In this document: piece after piece, positions 7,958 through 16,726 of the stretch | How positions within the stretch are numbered: position 1 is the first letter of the stretch | How the letters are laid out: every line of letters starts with the position of its first letter | The notes under the pieces: model-generated | Databases searched by the model: none | What the model was told of the DNA's origin: nothing | The model's input: only the letters and a program-made list of their open reading frames with translations | Translations under genes and position numbers: made by a program | Origin: an uncultured Rothia sp. | GTDB taxonomy: Bacteria > Actinomycetota > Actinomycetes > Actinomycetales > Micrococcaceae | NCBI GenBank assembly: GCA_946222285.1 | Contig: CAMIIP010000003.1 | Coordinates: 1 to 64,000, forward strand | Length of the DNA: 64,000 nucleotides | Direction of reading: 5' to 3'

Positions 7958-10657
7958 ATGTCAAAACTCCTTTATAACATCGGCTATTTCGCAGCCAGAA
8001 AGGCCTGGGCAGTTCTTGCTATCTGGGCTATTCTCATCGCGATTTTAGCCGGCTCCTTCTCCGCCTTCCACGGAGAAATGACCAGTCAGATTACCATCCC
8101 CGGTACCGAAGCCCAGCAGGTTCAGGAAAGCCTGTCTGAGAAATTCGATACCAACACCACTGCCGGGTTTGGCCAGGCAATCCTTGAGACTAAAGATGGG
8201 TCTGAATTTACCGACGACCAGAAAAAAGCCGTAGCAGATGCCGTAGCTAACCTCAATAAGGTCGATCAAGTTGATTCAGCAACCGACCCCTTTGCTACCG
8301 CCCAGCAAATTGCCGACGGTCAGCAGAAGCTTGAAAAAGGTAAAACTCAGATTGCCGACGGCGAGCAGCAAATGGCTGACGCTCAAAAGCAACTCGACGA
8401 AACCCAAGCAAAAATTGACGATGGCTCGCTAGAGAACGAAGCCCGTACCAAGATTGACGGAGGTCAGGCTCAACTTGATGCTTCTCGCGCGCAGATTGAA
8501 GCGGGTGAACAGCAGTTGGCAGCCGCTGAAGCAGCCGGAATTCCTCTGACTCCTGAGATGGAGCGGCAGAAGATTCAGCTTGAAGAAGGCCGCCAACAGT
8601 ATGAACAAGGTCAGGCTGAACTGGACGCACAGAGAGCTAAGCTTGATGACGGCTCACTGGTTGCCGACGCTCAGAAGCAGGTAGACGACGGTCGCGCGCA
8701 ACTAAAGCAGAAGCGCTCAGAAGTTGAATCCGGCAAAGCGGAGTTGGAACGCAATGAGGCTCTTCTGAACATGACCTCCGATGCTGCCTCTATTTCTGAG
8801 GACGGCTCTGCAGCCGTTGTTACCGTCTCATTCGATGATGAGATTATGGCAGTAACACCTGAGAACCTGGCTAGCGCTCGTGAAGCCTTTGCTCCTCTTG
8901 AAGATGACGGCGTGAAAGCTCTCTATGATACGAACCTCTCCGGCCAGCAGCCCGAAATGGGAATGACCGGTGAAATTATCGGCATTATTGTTGCACTGAT
9001 TATTCTCTTCCTTATGCTGGGTACTTTGATCGCCGCAGGTCTTCCCATTCTGATGGCGCTGGTAGGTCTCGCCGGCGCGATGCTGGGTACCCTTGCGCTT
9101 TCTAGCGTGGTTGAGATGACCACCACCACTCCGGCGCTGGGATCTATGTTGGGCTTGGCCGTAGGTATCGACTACACTCTCTTCATTCTCAACCGTCATC
9201 GTAACAACCTGACTCAGGGTATGGAGATGAAGAAGTCAATCGCTCTAGCCACAGGTACTTCCGGTAGCGCGGTTCTCTTTGCCGGTACCACCGTGATTAT
9301 TGCGCTTCTGGCTTTGAACGTGGTTGGGATTCCTTTCCTTTCGGTGATGGGTAATGCTGCTGCCTTTGCAGTGCTGATGGCTGTTGCCGTTGCCGTTACT
9401 CTTTCACCGGCGGTGCTTTCGTTGATTGGACGCCGCATTATCAGCAAGAAACGCTGGGCTGAAATCGATAGTCGGATATCCAATCAGTCTACCGATGCTG
9501 AAACTGCTCAGGCAGCTCACGTTGCAGCTGCCGAGCGTGAAGAGCGTTCGTCGGGCTGGTTGAAAGCAATTCTGGCCAAGCCAATCGTCAGTATTCTTGC
9601 TGTGATTGTGGTGCTTGGTGCGATTGCGCTTCCTGTAGGCCAGATGCGATTAGGACTTCCCACCGGTGCAAGTCAAAGCGAAGACACTGCTGCGCATCAG
9701 TCCTACATGGCGATTAGCGATAACTTCGGTGAAGGCCAGAACGGAACCATTATCGCCGCGGCTAACCTGCCCGAGGGCACTGATGAAGAAGCCGCAAAGG
9801 ACCTCCAAGTTGAGGTAGGGCAGAAGCTACTGGAACAGGATGACGTCAAGGCGGTTATCCCCGCGATGATTTCCAAAGACAACTCCACCCTGCTCTATCA
9901 GATCACTCCTGCTGAAGGTCCCACCGAAGTTTCTACCGAGAACCTTGTATCGAATATTCGTGATATGGCAATGAATACCGACCACGGTGATGTGACTTTC
10001 GGAGTGACAGGCCAGACCGCTATGAACATTGATATTTCCGAGAATCTCGGTCATGTTCTACCGATTTATATCGGTATCGTTATCGGCCTTTCCCTCCTTG
10101 TGCTGATTCTGGTCTTCCGCTCTATCTGGGTACCGCTCACGGCAACCCTTGGCTTCCTCTTCTCACTGTTGGCAGCCTTCGGCGCTACTACCGCAGTCTT
10201 CCAGTGGGGCTGGGCAGGTAGCCTCTTCGGAGTCACCACCCCCGGACCGATTCTTTCCTTCCTGCCGATTATCGCCGTCGGTATTCTCTTCGGCCTGGCA
10301 ATGGACTATCAACTCTTCCTGGTTTCAGCCATGCGTGAGGCATACTCGCACGGGCGAAGCGGTAAGAAATCCGTGGTTGTCGGTTACAACCACTCAGCAA
10401 AGGTTGTGGTGGCTGCAGCACTCATTATGGCGGGCGTGTTTATCGGCTTCGTCTTCGCAAGCGATCCGATGATTGCTTCCATCGGCTTTGCGCTGGCGGC
10501 AGGCGTTCTCTTCGATGCTTTCTTGGTACGTATGACCTTGATTCCCGCACTCATGTACATGCTGGGAGATAAGGCATGGTGGCTACCCAAATGGCTCGAT
10601 AAGGTTCTGCCGGATCTTGATGTTGAAGGAACTCAGCTAGAGCGAGAAATTCGCTAA
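7958..10657 (+). CDS. MMPL/RND-family membrane transporter with long helical extracellular domain
   Basis: An 899-residue RND-superfamily (MMPL) exporter. TM1 lies at about 14-36. Two blocks of five helices follow, at about 335-495 and 695-880, with the first extracellular loop between TM1 and TM2 unusually long (about 37-330). That loop contains a Gln/Asp/Lys-rich helical repeat region (about 115-270) with recurring units such as AQKQLDETQ and IEAGEQQLAAAE, resembling the coiled segments of YhgE/Pip-type proteins. Substrates of such proteins are lipids or hydrophobic toxins; the actual one is unknown. It is preceded by a TetR gene and followed by a strong terminator. Confidence 0.92.
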   Translation: MSKLLYNIGYFAARKAWAVLAIWAILIAILAGSFSAFHGEMTSQITIPGTEAQQVQESLSEKFDTNTTAGFGQAILETKDGSEFTDDQKKAVADAVANLNKVDQVDSATDPFATAQQIADGQQKLEKGKTQIADGEQQMADAQKQLDETQAKIDDGSLENEARTKIDGGQAQLDASRAQIEAGEQQLAAAEAAGIPLTPEMERQKIQLEEGRQQYEQGQAELDAQRAKLDDGSLVADAQKQVDDGRAQLKQKRSEVESGKAELERNEALLNMTSDAASISEDGSAAVVTVSFDDEIMAVTPENLASAREAFAPLEDDGVKALYDTNLSGQQPEMGMTGEIIGIIVALIILFLMLGTLIAAGLPILMALVGLAGAMLGTLALSSVVEMTTTTPALGSMLGLAVGIDYTLFILNRHRNNLTQGMEMKKSIALATGTSGSAVLFAGTTVIIALLALNVVGIPFLSVMGNAAAFAVLMAVAVAVTLSPAVLSLIGRRIISKKRWAEIDSRISNQSTDAETAQAAHVAAAEREERSSGWLKAILAKPIVSILAVIVVLGAIALPVGQMRLGLPTGASQSEDTAAHQSYMAISDNFGEGQNGTIIAAANLPEGTDEEAAKDLQVEVGQKLLEQDDVKAVIPAMISKDNSTLLYQITPAEGPTEVSTENLVSNIRDMAMNTDHGDVTFGVTGQTAMNIDISENLGHVLPIYIGIVIGLSLLVLILVFRSIWVPLTATLGFLFSLLAAFGATTAVFQWGWAGSLFGVTTPGPILSFLPIIAVGILFGLAMDYQLFLVSAMREAYSHGRSGKKSVVVGYNHSAKVVVAAALIMAGVFIGFVFASDPMIASIGFALAAGVLFDAFLVRMTLIPALMYMLGDKAWWLPKWLDKVLPDLDVEGTQLEREIR

Positions 10658-10678
10658 GCCTCCCCAATAGCTCATCAG

Positions 10679-10717
10679 CGAAGGGTTGCCCTCTTTGCCT
10701 GGGCGACCCTTCGTTTT
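10679..10717 (+). terminator. Intrinsic terminator after the MMPL gene
   Basis: A perfect 13-bp stem (10679-10691 with 10701-10713), 9-nt loop, then TTTT. It lies 21 nt after the MMPL stop codon and before purD. Confidence 0.9.
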
Positions 10718-10757
10718 CGTATCACCAAAACGTGGCCTTTCACGGTAGCCTAGAGAA

Positions 10758-12056
10758 ATGAAGATTTTGGTACTTGGCCCAGGCGGGCGCGAACACGCAA
10801 TTATCCGATCTTTGCTACTGGATCCTCAGGTGGAAGAGGTGCATAGCGCGCCCGGTAACGCCGGTATCGCCCACGATGTCCCCGTTCACACTATCGACGC
10901 GAACAGTCCTGAAGCTGCTCTTTCTCTAGCGCATGACCTTGAAGTTGACCTTGTGGTTATTGGTCCCGAAGCTCCACTGGTTGCCGGCGTGGCAGACGCT
11001 CTGCGTGCGGCGGGCTTTGCCGTATTCGGTCCGAACCAAGACGCCGCCGCTCTAGAAGGTTCCAAAGCCTTCGCTAAGGAGATCATGGCTGCGGCTGGAG
11101 TTCCTACCGCCATGGCCCGTGTAGCAAGCACCCTTGAAGAAGCAACCGATGCCCTAGATACTTTCGGCGCCCCCTATGTGGTCAAAGACGACGGGCTGGC
11201 AGCTGGCAAGGGAGTCGTCGTCACCGACGATCGACAGGCGGCTCTTACCCACGCCCAGGCATGCTTTAACGTCGGTGGAACGGTAGTGATTGAAGAATAT
11301 CTGGACGGTCCCGAAGTCTCCCTCTTTGTGCTTTCCGATGGAACCAACGTGGTTCCGCTGGCCCCCGCTCAAGATTTCAAGCGTATTTTTAATAACGATG
11401 AAGGCCCCAACACCGGAGGTATGGGTGCTTATTCGCCCCTTCCCTGGTTGCCTGAAGGCTTTGTCGATGAGGTAGTAGAGCGTGTTGCTCGTCCTACCAT
11501 CACCGAAATGGCGCGAAGAGGCACTCCCTTCAACGGCGTACTCTTCTGCGGTCTTGCCGTAACCGCACGCGGTATCCGAGTCATCGAATTCAATGCCCGT
11601 TTTGGCGATCCAGAAACTCAGGCTGTGCTTTCTCGCCTTCGCACCCCGCTGGGGCAACTTTTGCTTGCGGCGGCTCACGGCGAACTTGATACCGCACCGG
11701 CACTAAGCTGGGATCCCCGCACAGCGCTGGACGTAGTGATGGCGGCACAGAACTATCCCGATTCACCCCGTAAAGGGGACGCTATCTCCGGTCTGGAAGA
11801 AGCTCATGCGCTAGAAGGTGTTCACGTAATTCATGCGGGCACCGCAAGCTCTACCGACGGCGCAGGGAACGAGACCATCGTTACCGCTGGCGGCCGTGTG
11901 CTCGCCGTCGTTGCCCTGGGTGAAACCCTCGCTGACGCCCGCCGGTTAGCCTATAGCGGCGTCGAAAAGATTTCCTGGGACGGCGCACAATACCGCACAG
12001 ATATTGCGCTCGCTGCCGCAGAAAATAAAATTCATGTGCCCACGTTAGAGACATAA
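10758..12056 (+). CDS. purD: Phosphoribosylamine-glycine ligase (GAR synthetase)
   Basis: PurD joins phosphoribosylamine and glycine with ATP, the second step of purine synthesis. The 432-residue ATP-grasp protein shows the N-terminal GPGGREHA motif, the ATP-grasp VVKDDGLAAGKGV segment, GGMGAYSPLPW, and FNARFGDPETQ near the metal/ATP site. The monofunctional length is normal. TAGCCT (10746-10751) ends 6 nt before the ATG and no Shine-Dalgarno is present, so the mRNA is probably leaderless. Terminators flank the gene on both sides, indicating a single-gene unit despite nearby purC. Confidence 0.97.
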   Translation: MKILVLGPGGREHAIIRSLLLDPQVEEVHSAPGNAGIAHDVPVHTIDANSPEAALSLAHDLEVDLVVIGPEAPLVAGVADALRAAGFAVFGPNQDAAALEGSKAFAKEIMAAAGVPTAMARVASTLEEATDALDTFGAPYVVKDDGLAAGKGVVVTDDRQAALTHAQACFNVGGTVVIEEYLDGPEVSLFVLSDGTNVVPLAPAQDFKRIFNNDEGPNTGGMGAYSPLPWLPEGFVDEVVERVARPTITEMARRGTPFNGVLFCGLAVTARGIRVIEFNARFGDPETQAVLSRLRTPLGQLLLAAAHGELDTAPALSWDPRTALDVVMAAQNYPDSPRKGDAISGLEEAHALEGVHVIHAGTASSTDGAGNETIVTAGGRVLAVVALGETLADARRLAYSGVEKISWDGAQYRTDIALAAAENKIHVPTLET

Positions 12057-12059
12057 CAC

Positions 12060-12094
12060 ATTCGGTGGCTACCTCGCAGAGGTAGCCACCGAAT
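12060..12094 (+). terminator. Intrinsic terminator after purD
   Basis: A perfect 16-bp stem (12060-12075 with 12079-12094) around a 3-nt GCA loop, followed by TTATT. It lies 3 nt after the purD stop. Confidence 0.88.
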
Positions 12095-12147
12095 TTATTG
12101 CCTGATATAAACTCATTACACACACCAATCACTGAACACGCAGGAGA

Positions 12148-13083
12148 ATGATGAGCTCTCGAAATGCCCCGCTGGAAATTCCAGGCTGGACTCATGTTTA
12201 TTCGGGTAAAGTTCGCGAACTTTACGTACCCAACGAAGGAACGGGCGATGTAACTGGAGTCTGCGTGAAAGACGACGCAGAGCTTCGAGCCGGCTCGGTT
12301 ATGGTTGTAGCTTCGGACCGTATCAGTGCCTTTGACCAGATTATTCCTACGGAGATTCCCGATAAGGGGAAGATTCTTACTCAGCTTTCGTTGTGGTGGT
12401 TTAAGCAGCTGGACGGCGTACCCAACCATGTGCTTTCCACCGATGTTCCCGCCGTTGTTGCGGGGCGTGCCATGATTTGTAAGTCGCTAAATATGTTTCC
12501 AGTTGAGTGCATTGCCCGCGGCTACTTGACCGGCTCTGGTTTTCAGGCTTACCAAGAAACCGGCGGGATTGCTAACCATAGGCTACCCGCAGGATTGGTA
12601 GATGGTTCCCGCTTAGAAAATCCCATTTTTACGCCTACGGGCAAGGCCGAAGTTGGCGAACACGATGAACTTATCACCTACGAGGAGCTCTACGCCGAAG
12701 TGGGGCAGCCGATCGGCGAACGCCTGGAAGAATTGACACTTTATGTCTATTCCACTGCCGAGAAGATTGCCCGCGAACGCGGTCTGATCATTGCAGATAC
12801 CAAGGTTGAGTTTGGTTTGGACTCTTACCGGGGCGAAATCACTCTGGGCGATGAGGTCATGACCCCTGACTCTTCGCGGTTCTGGGATGCTGAGAAATAT
12901 CAGCCCGGTCAAACACAGGCAAGCTTTGACAAACAGTTTATTCGTGACTGGCTCAAATCTGATGAATCTGGCTGGGACGGCCAGGGTGAGATTCCTGCCC
13001 TACCCGAAGAAATTGTTGAAAAGACGCGTGCTCGTTATGTTGAAGCCTTTGAGCGGCTCACCGGCGAAAAGTTCCAAGCCTAA
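12148..13083 (+). CDS. purC: SAICAR synthetase
   Basis: PurC condenses CAIR with aspartate using ATP. The 311-residue protein has the family landmarks YSGKVRELY, ASDRISAFDQIIP (residues about 55-67), CIARGYLTGSG, FTPTGKAEVGEHDE, ADTKVEFG and PDSSRFWD. Two ATGs are adjacent (12148 and 12151); the AGGAG at 12142-12146 is better spaced for the second, so the true protein may be one residue shorter. The stop codon overlaps the stop of the convergent GntR gene. Confidence 0.96.
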   Translation: MMSSRNAPLEIPGWTHVYSGKVRELYVPNEGTGDVTGVCVKDDAELRAGSVMVVASDRISAFDQIIPTEIPDKGKILTQLSLWWFKQLDGVPNHVLSTDVPAVVAGRAMICKSLNMFPVECIARGYLTGSGFQAYQETGGIANHRLPAGLVDGSRLENPIFTPTGKAEVGEHDELITYEELYAEVGQPIGERLEELTLYVYSTAEKIARERGLIIADTKVEFGLDSYRGEITLGDEVMTPDSSRFWDAEKYQPGQTQASFDKQFIRDWLKSDESGWDGQGEIPALPEEIVEKTRARYVEAFERLTGEKFQA

Positions 13084-13784
13084 CTTTTAATGAGTTCATA
13101 AAACCATAAAATGTGTTCGCTGACTGCCTCTTGCGCGGTTTGCGGGCAGTGGCCCTCCACAGCGTGCAGAATTTTTCTGTGCTGATCTTGGAGGGTCTTT
13201 TTAGTTGCAGCCCAGTTTTCTAAGTGGGGGACTGCATCTTCCACATAACTAATGGTTGCCAAATGTAGAGCATCGATCACGGTCTCTAATGCCAGATTAT
13301 TTCCGAGCGAAGAGACTTCAAAGTGAAAACGGGTATCGCAGAAGTGGAATCGTTCATCGGAAATATCGGGCTGATCCATCTCTGTCAGATAGTCTGCGGC
13401 ACGAGCCAAAGTAGCCTGCCGTTGCGGTGAATCCTGCCCCGCCGCGGCGTCCTTGGCTGCCTGCCCTTCGAGCAATATTCGTGTACCTACTACGTCTTTT
13501 ACCGGTAACGTTTTAGTGGCAATATGCATTTTGAGTGCCCAGGAAAGGGCTTCAGAAGGTTCGGAAATGACTATTGCGCCCGCTTTGGGACCTGAACCTA
13601 CAGAGGAACGAACGAGACCCACTGTCGTCAGAGCCTGTAGACCTTCGCGCACCGAAGCCCGTGAAATCCCAAAACGTTGGGAAAGCGCTCGCTCGCCGGG
13701 AAGTCTGTCTCCAATTTTTAGCTCGCCACGGCGGAGCTGTTTTTCGATTGAATCCAGCAACACGCTGTAAGTTCTTTCTTTCAC
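13080..13784 (-). CDS. GntR/FadR-family regulator of lactate use (LldR-like)
   Basis: A 234-residue FCD-type GntR regulator. The winged helix is at about 5-70 (GDRLPGERALSQRFGISRASVREGLQAL). The all-helical FCD domain includes the metal-ligand-type pattern FHFCDTRFHFEVSSLGNN. Starting with GTG, it is preceded by AGAGG. It follows the lactate permease gene on the same strand and faces lutABC across that gene, which makes a lactate-responsive repressor (LldR/LutR type) likely. Its stop codon overlaps the purC stop in convergent orientation. A hairpin with a U-rich tail lies between it and the permease gene. Confidence 0.85.
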   Translation of the reverse strand: MKERTYSVLLDSIEKQLRRGELKIGDRLPGERALSQRFGISRASVREGLQALTTVGLVRSSVGSGPKAGAIVISEPSEALSWALKMHIATKTLPVKDVVGTRILLEGQAAKDAAAGQDSPQRQATLARAADYLTEMDQPDISDERFHFCDTRFHFEVSSLGNNLALETVIDALHLATISYVEDAVPHLENWAATKKTLQDQHRKILHAVEGHCPQTAQEAVSEHILWFYELIKS

Positions 13785-13810
13785 GGTGCCTCTTTTGCAA
13801 GAATAGCGAA

Positions 13811-13853
13811 AATAAAAATCTCGGCGGTTTCCTGCTGTAGAAACCGCCGAGAT
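13811..13853 (-). terminator. Intrinsic terminator between the lactate permease and regulator genes
   Basis: A perfect 14-bp stem (13818-13831 with 13840-13853) with an 8-nt loop. On the minus strand it is followed by TTTTATTTTC. It lies 24 nt after the permease stop and ends about 26 nt before the regulator start, leaving little room for a separate promoter downstream of it. Confidence 0.85.
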
Positions 13854-13877
13854 CTCACCTTACTAGAGTTGTGACCT

Positions 13878-15563
13878 CTAGTGATAAGCCTCCACCATGA
13901 AATGCAGGATATTTGATTGAAGGAAGACCAAAGCACATACAGCAAAGAGGAAAACAATCGACCAAGGCAGAACTGCCTTGAAAATCTCCGACTCTTTACC
14001 TTCCATATCAACAGCAGTGGCGGCGATAGCAAGAGATTGCGGGGAGATCATCTTGCCGACGACGCCACCGGTAGTGTTGGCTGCTAGGAGCAACTCAGGG
14101 GTTGCGCCGGTGATGCCCTGGTGAGCGAGGTTATCTGCTGCGGTAACCTGCAATTTAGAGAAAAGCGCGTTAGCGGAGGTATCCGAGCCTGTTACCGCTG
14201 TACCAATCCAGCCTAGGGTGGGAGCGAGGAAAGCATAGACGCCGCCGAGACCGGCAACGAAGGTTCCCATGGCAACGGTCTGCCCGGAGTAATTCATCAC
14301 ATAGGCAAGTGCTAGAACCATGATGATGGTTAGAGCCGAGAAGCGCATACGGTAGGCGGTGGCACCGATTTCTTTGGTGACATCGCCGAGGCTGAGCGCA
14401 TAGTGGTCTTTCTCATTGAAAATGGAGTAGAGAACAGCAACGATAATGCCCGAAATCAGTAAGAAAGTACCGGGGTTATTGAGCCAGGGGAAGGCATAGT
14501 CTGACTTAACAGGGTCGCCCGCTGCAGTAACGAGACGTTCTTTCAGCAGTGGCATGGTTACAGGCAAAGTGGTGTCTTTGAGCCAGGCCATAACGCTGGG
14601 AACGAGATTGGCGATACCGAAGACAATCACCACTACAGCGTAGGGCATCATAGCCATCCACACGCGCATACCGGTGAGTTCGGAGACCGCGTTTTCGTCC
14701 ATAGGAGGCAGACCGTAGCGTTCACGAACCCCCGCTACACCGCGGGGCTTGATGAAGCGCAAGAACACTACCGCCACGCCCAGGGAGACAATGCAGGCGA
14801 TAACATCGGTGAGCTGGTAGGCGAAATAGGTTGCGGTGAACCACTGGGCAATACCGAAAGAAGCGCCGATGACACCGGCGTGGAGCCAGGCATCTTTAAC
14901 CCCTTTCCAGCCATCAAGAATGAAGAGCAAGATGAAGGGAACAAAGAAGGCGAGAAAGGGAGCTTGATGGCCAACGATTGCGCCGATATGTGCAGCGTTG
15001 CGTCCGCCAACTTCACCAGCGGTAGTAATAGGAATAGCTACGGCACCAAAAGCTACGGGTGCGGTATTGGCAATCAGCACGGTGATTGCCGCTTTGAGGG
15101 GTTTGACGCCGAGGGCCAGAATCATGGTTGCGGTAATGGCAACAGGAGCGCCGAAGCCTGCGAGGGCTTCTAAGAGACCGCCGAAGCAGAAAGCAATGAG
15201 AATAGCTTGGATACGTAAATCGCCACCACCGATAGCGTCAAAGGTGCGGCGCAGGTCTTCAAATCTGCCCGAGAGTACAGTGATCTGGTAGAACCAGATT
15301 GCCATGAGAATAACCCAGACGATGGGGAAGGCGCCATAGAGTCCACCGCGTACTGCGGACATTCCCGCTAAATCCCAGGGCATGCCAAAGCCTAGGACTG
15401 CAACGAGAAGCGAAACGAGGAGAGAGACTAAACCCGCGATGTGTGCCCTGGTTTTAAAGCCAAGAAGCATAATAAAGAAGGTAATAAGTGGGAGGGTGGC
15501 GACAGCTGCTGATAGCCCCAGACTGCCTGCAACGGCATCTGTTTCCGCAAAAAATGTGTTCAT
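13878..15563 (-). CDS. lctP: L-lactate permease (LctP family)
   Basis: A 561-residue multi-span membrane protein of the LctP lactate:H+ symporter family, with roughly 13-14 hydrophobic segments along its length. Recognisable family stretches are GLLEALAGFGAPVAITA, NTAPVAFGAVAIPI, and near the C-terminus GSDTSANALFSKLQ and NTTGGVVGKMISPQSLAIA. The length is normal for LctP. The ATG at 15563 has AAGG about 9 nt upstream. It is divergent from lutABC, which would oxidise the imported lactate. Confidence 0.95.
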   Translation of the reverse strand: MNTFFAETDAVAGSLGLSAAVATLPLITFFIMLLGFKTRAHIAGLVSLLVSLLVAVLGFGMPWDLAGMSAVRGGLYGAFPIVWVILMAIWFYQITVLSGRFEDLRRTFDAIGGGDLRIQAILIAFCFGGLLEALAGFGAPVAITATMILALGVKPLKAAITVLIANTAPVAFGAVAIPITTAGEVGGRNAAHIGAIVGHQAPFLAFFVPFILLFILDGWKGVKDAWLHAGVIGASFGIAQWFTATYFAYQLTDVIACIVSLGVAVVFLRFIKPRGVAGVRERYGLPPMDENAVSELTGMRVWMAMMPYAVVVIVFGIANLVPSVMAWLKDTTLPVTMPLLKERLVTAAGDPVKSDYAFPWLNNPGTFLLISGIIVAVLYSIFNEKDHYALSLGDVTKEIGATAYRMRFSALTIIMVLALAYVMNYSGQTVAMGTFVAGLGGVYAFLAPTLGWIGTAVTGSDTSANALFSKLQVTAADNLAHQGITGATPELLLAANTTGGVVGKMISPQSLAIAATAVDMEGKESEIFKAVLPWSIVFLFAVCALVFLQSNILHFMVEAYH

Positions 15564-15925
15564 CGATTAACCTTGGGAAATGCCCGCTCAGCGGCGGATC
15601 TGTGTGTGGGAATGTGAGTTGAAAATGTGTGCTCGCTAAGATCACTAGATTTTCCCATATTTTACACGATGTAGTAGGCATCACCAAAGAAGAATAGGGA
15701 TGGGTGAAACTAAGGGTTCTTTCTGTGGTCTGACCGGTAGATTAAAGAGCAAAAAATCAAATATGCGTCAAATAAGACAAGAAAAAATGCTCTAATTTCG
15801 TTCTCTATGCATGCTTCAATCATGCTTAGATGGAGGGAAGAAAACTTGAAATGAAGAGCACCAAAAGTCTGTCTTTATATATAAAAATACTTTTAACGCT
15901 CACCCTGAGTAACGGAGAGAAAGCA
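15564..15925. promoter_or_regulatory. Divergent lctP / lutABC control region with candidate LldR operator
   Basis: This 362-bp region separates the permease gene from lutA. It contains GGTC-T-GACC (15727-15735), a perfect 4-bp-arm palindrome embedded in TGGTCTGACCG. That resembles FadR/LldR-type sites of the form TGGT-N3-ACCA. GntR proteins of the FCD class bind such sites, so I infer an operator for the nearby LldR-like regulator. An open frame from 15830 in the lutA frame has no family similarity and I treat it as leader. Confidence 0.5.
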
Positions 15926-16726
15926 ATGCGAATAGCACTCTTTTCAACGTGCATTGTTGATGGGATGTATCCCAAGGTGGCTAAGGCTACCGTTGATATC
16001 TTGCAACGTTTGGGGCATGAAGTGGTCTATCCGCAAGGGCAGACTTGTTGCTCGCAGATGCATGTGAATTCGGGCTATTTTGCTGATGCTCTACCTATCG
16101 TCAAAAACCATGTTGAATCTTTTGAGCAGTGGGATTTTGACCTAGCAGTTGCCCCCTCGGGTTCTTGCGTAGCCTCACTGGGGCACCAGCAACCAATGAT
16201 CGCTCGTCGTGCTGGGGACGAAGACCTCGCAGCACGGGCAGAAATTTTAGCGGCAAAAACCTTTGAGCTCTCTAACCTACTGATTGATGTATTAGGGATT
16301 ACCAACGCAGCAGAACAGTTAGGCTCCTACTTTCCCGAACACGTTACTTTCCACAGCTCCTGCCACGGTATGCGTCTGCTTCATCTAGGAACCCGCCAGC
16401 AGGATCTCTTGCGCACCGTAGAAGGCCTGGAATACACCGAAATTGAAGGGCTTGACCAGTGCTGCGGTTTTGGCGGAACTTTCTCTTTCAAAAACGCAGA
16501 TACCTCTGGCGCAATGGCTGCCGATAAAGTAGCCAATGTCGAAAAAACCGGAGCTTCTGTATGCGCCGGTGGCGATGTATCCTGTCTGATGAATATTGGC
16601 GGCGCGCTTTCCCGCAAAAACTCTGAGATTCGAACTCTTCACTTTGCAGAAATTCTTGCCTCCACCCATGAAAATCCGCTGACTATTGACGGCCCAGTAT
16701 CTCTGAGCATTGCAGGAGGAAAATAA
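15926..16726 (+). CDS. lutA: Lactate utilization protein A (Fe-S oxidoreductase subunit)
   Basis: LutA is one of three subunits of the LutABC iron-sulfur complex that oxidises L-lactate to pyruvate. The 266-residue protein has two CCG (cysteine-rich) domains: QTCCSQ near residue 37 and HSSCHGMR/DQCCGFGGTF at about 143-188. The ATG at 15926 is chosen because the conserved protein starts MRIALFSTC and a GGAGAG lies 8 nt upstream; 32 more codons are open upstream but are not family-like. The stop directly abuts the lutB ATG. Confidence 0.93.
   Translation: MRIALFSTCIVDGMYPKVAKATVDILQRLGHEVVYPQGQTCCSQMHVNSGYFADALPIVKNHVESFEQWDFDLAVAPSGSCVASLGHQQPMIARRAGDEDLAARAEILAAKTFELSNLLIDVLGITNAAEQLGSYFPEHVTFHSSCHGMRLLHLGTRQQDLLRTVEGLEYTEIEGLDQCCGFGGTFSFKNADTSGAMAADKVANVEKTGASVCAGGDVSCLMNIGGALSRKNSEIRTLHFAEILASTHENPLTIDGPVSLSIAGGK

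Noticed and set aside
8828..9199. Minus-strand frame of 123 residues within the MMPL gene
   Set aside because: Antisense to a clear transmembrane transporter; composition is typical of a shadow frame.
15830..15925. 32-codon N-terminal extension of lutA
   Set aside because: The family starts at MRIALFSTC with a ribosome site directly before it; the extension looks like leader sequence.
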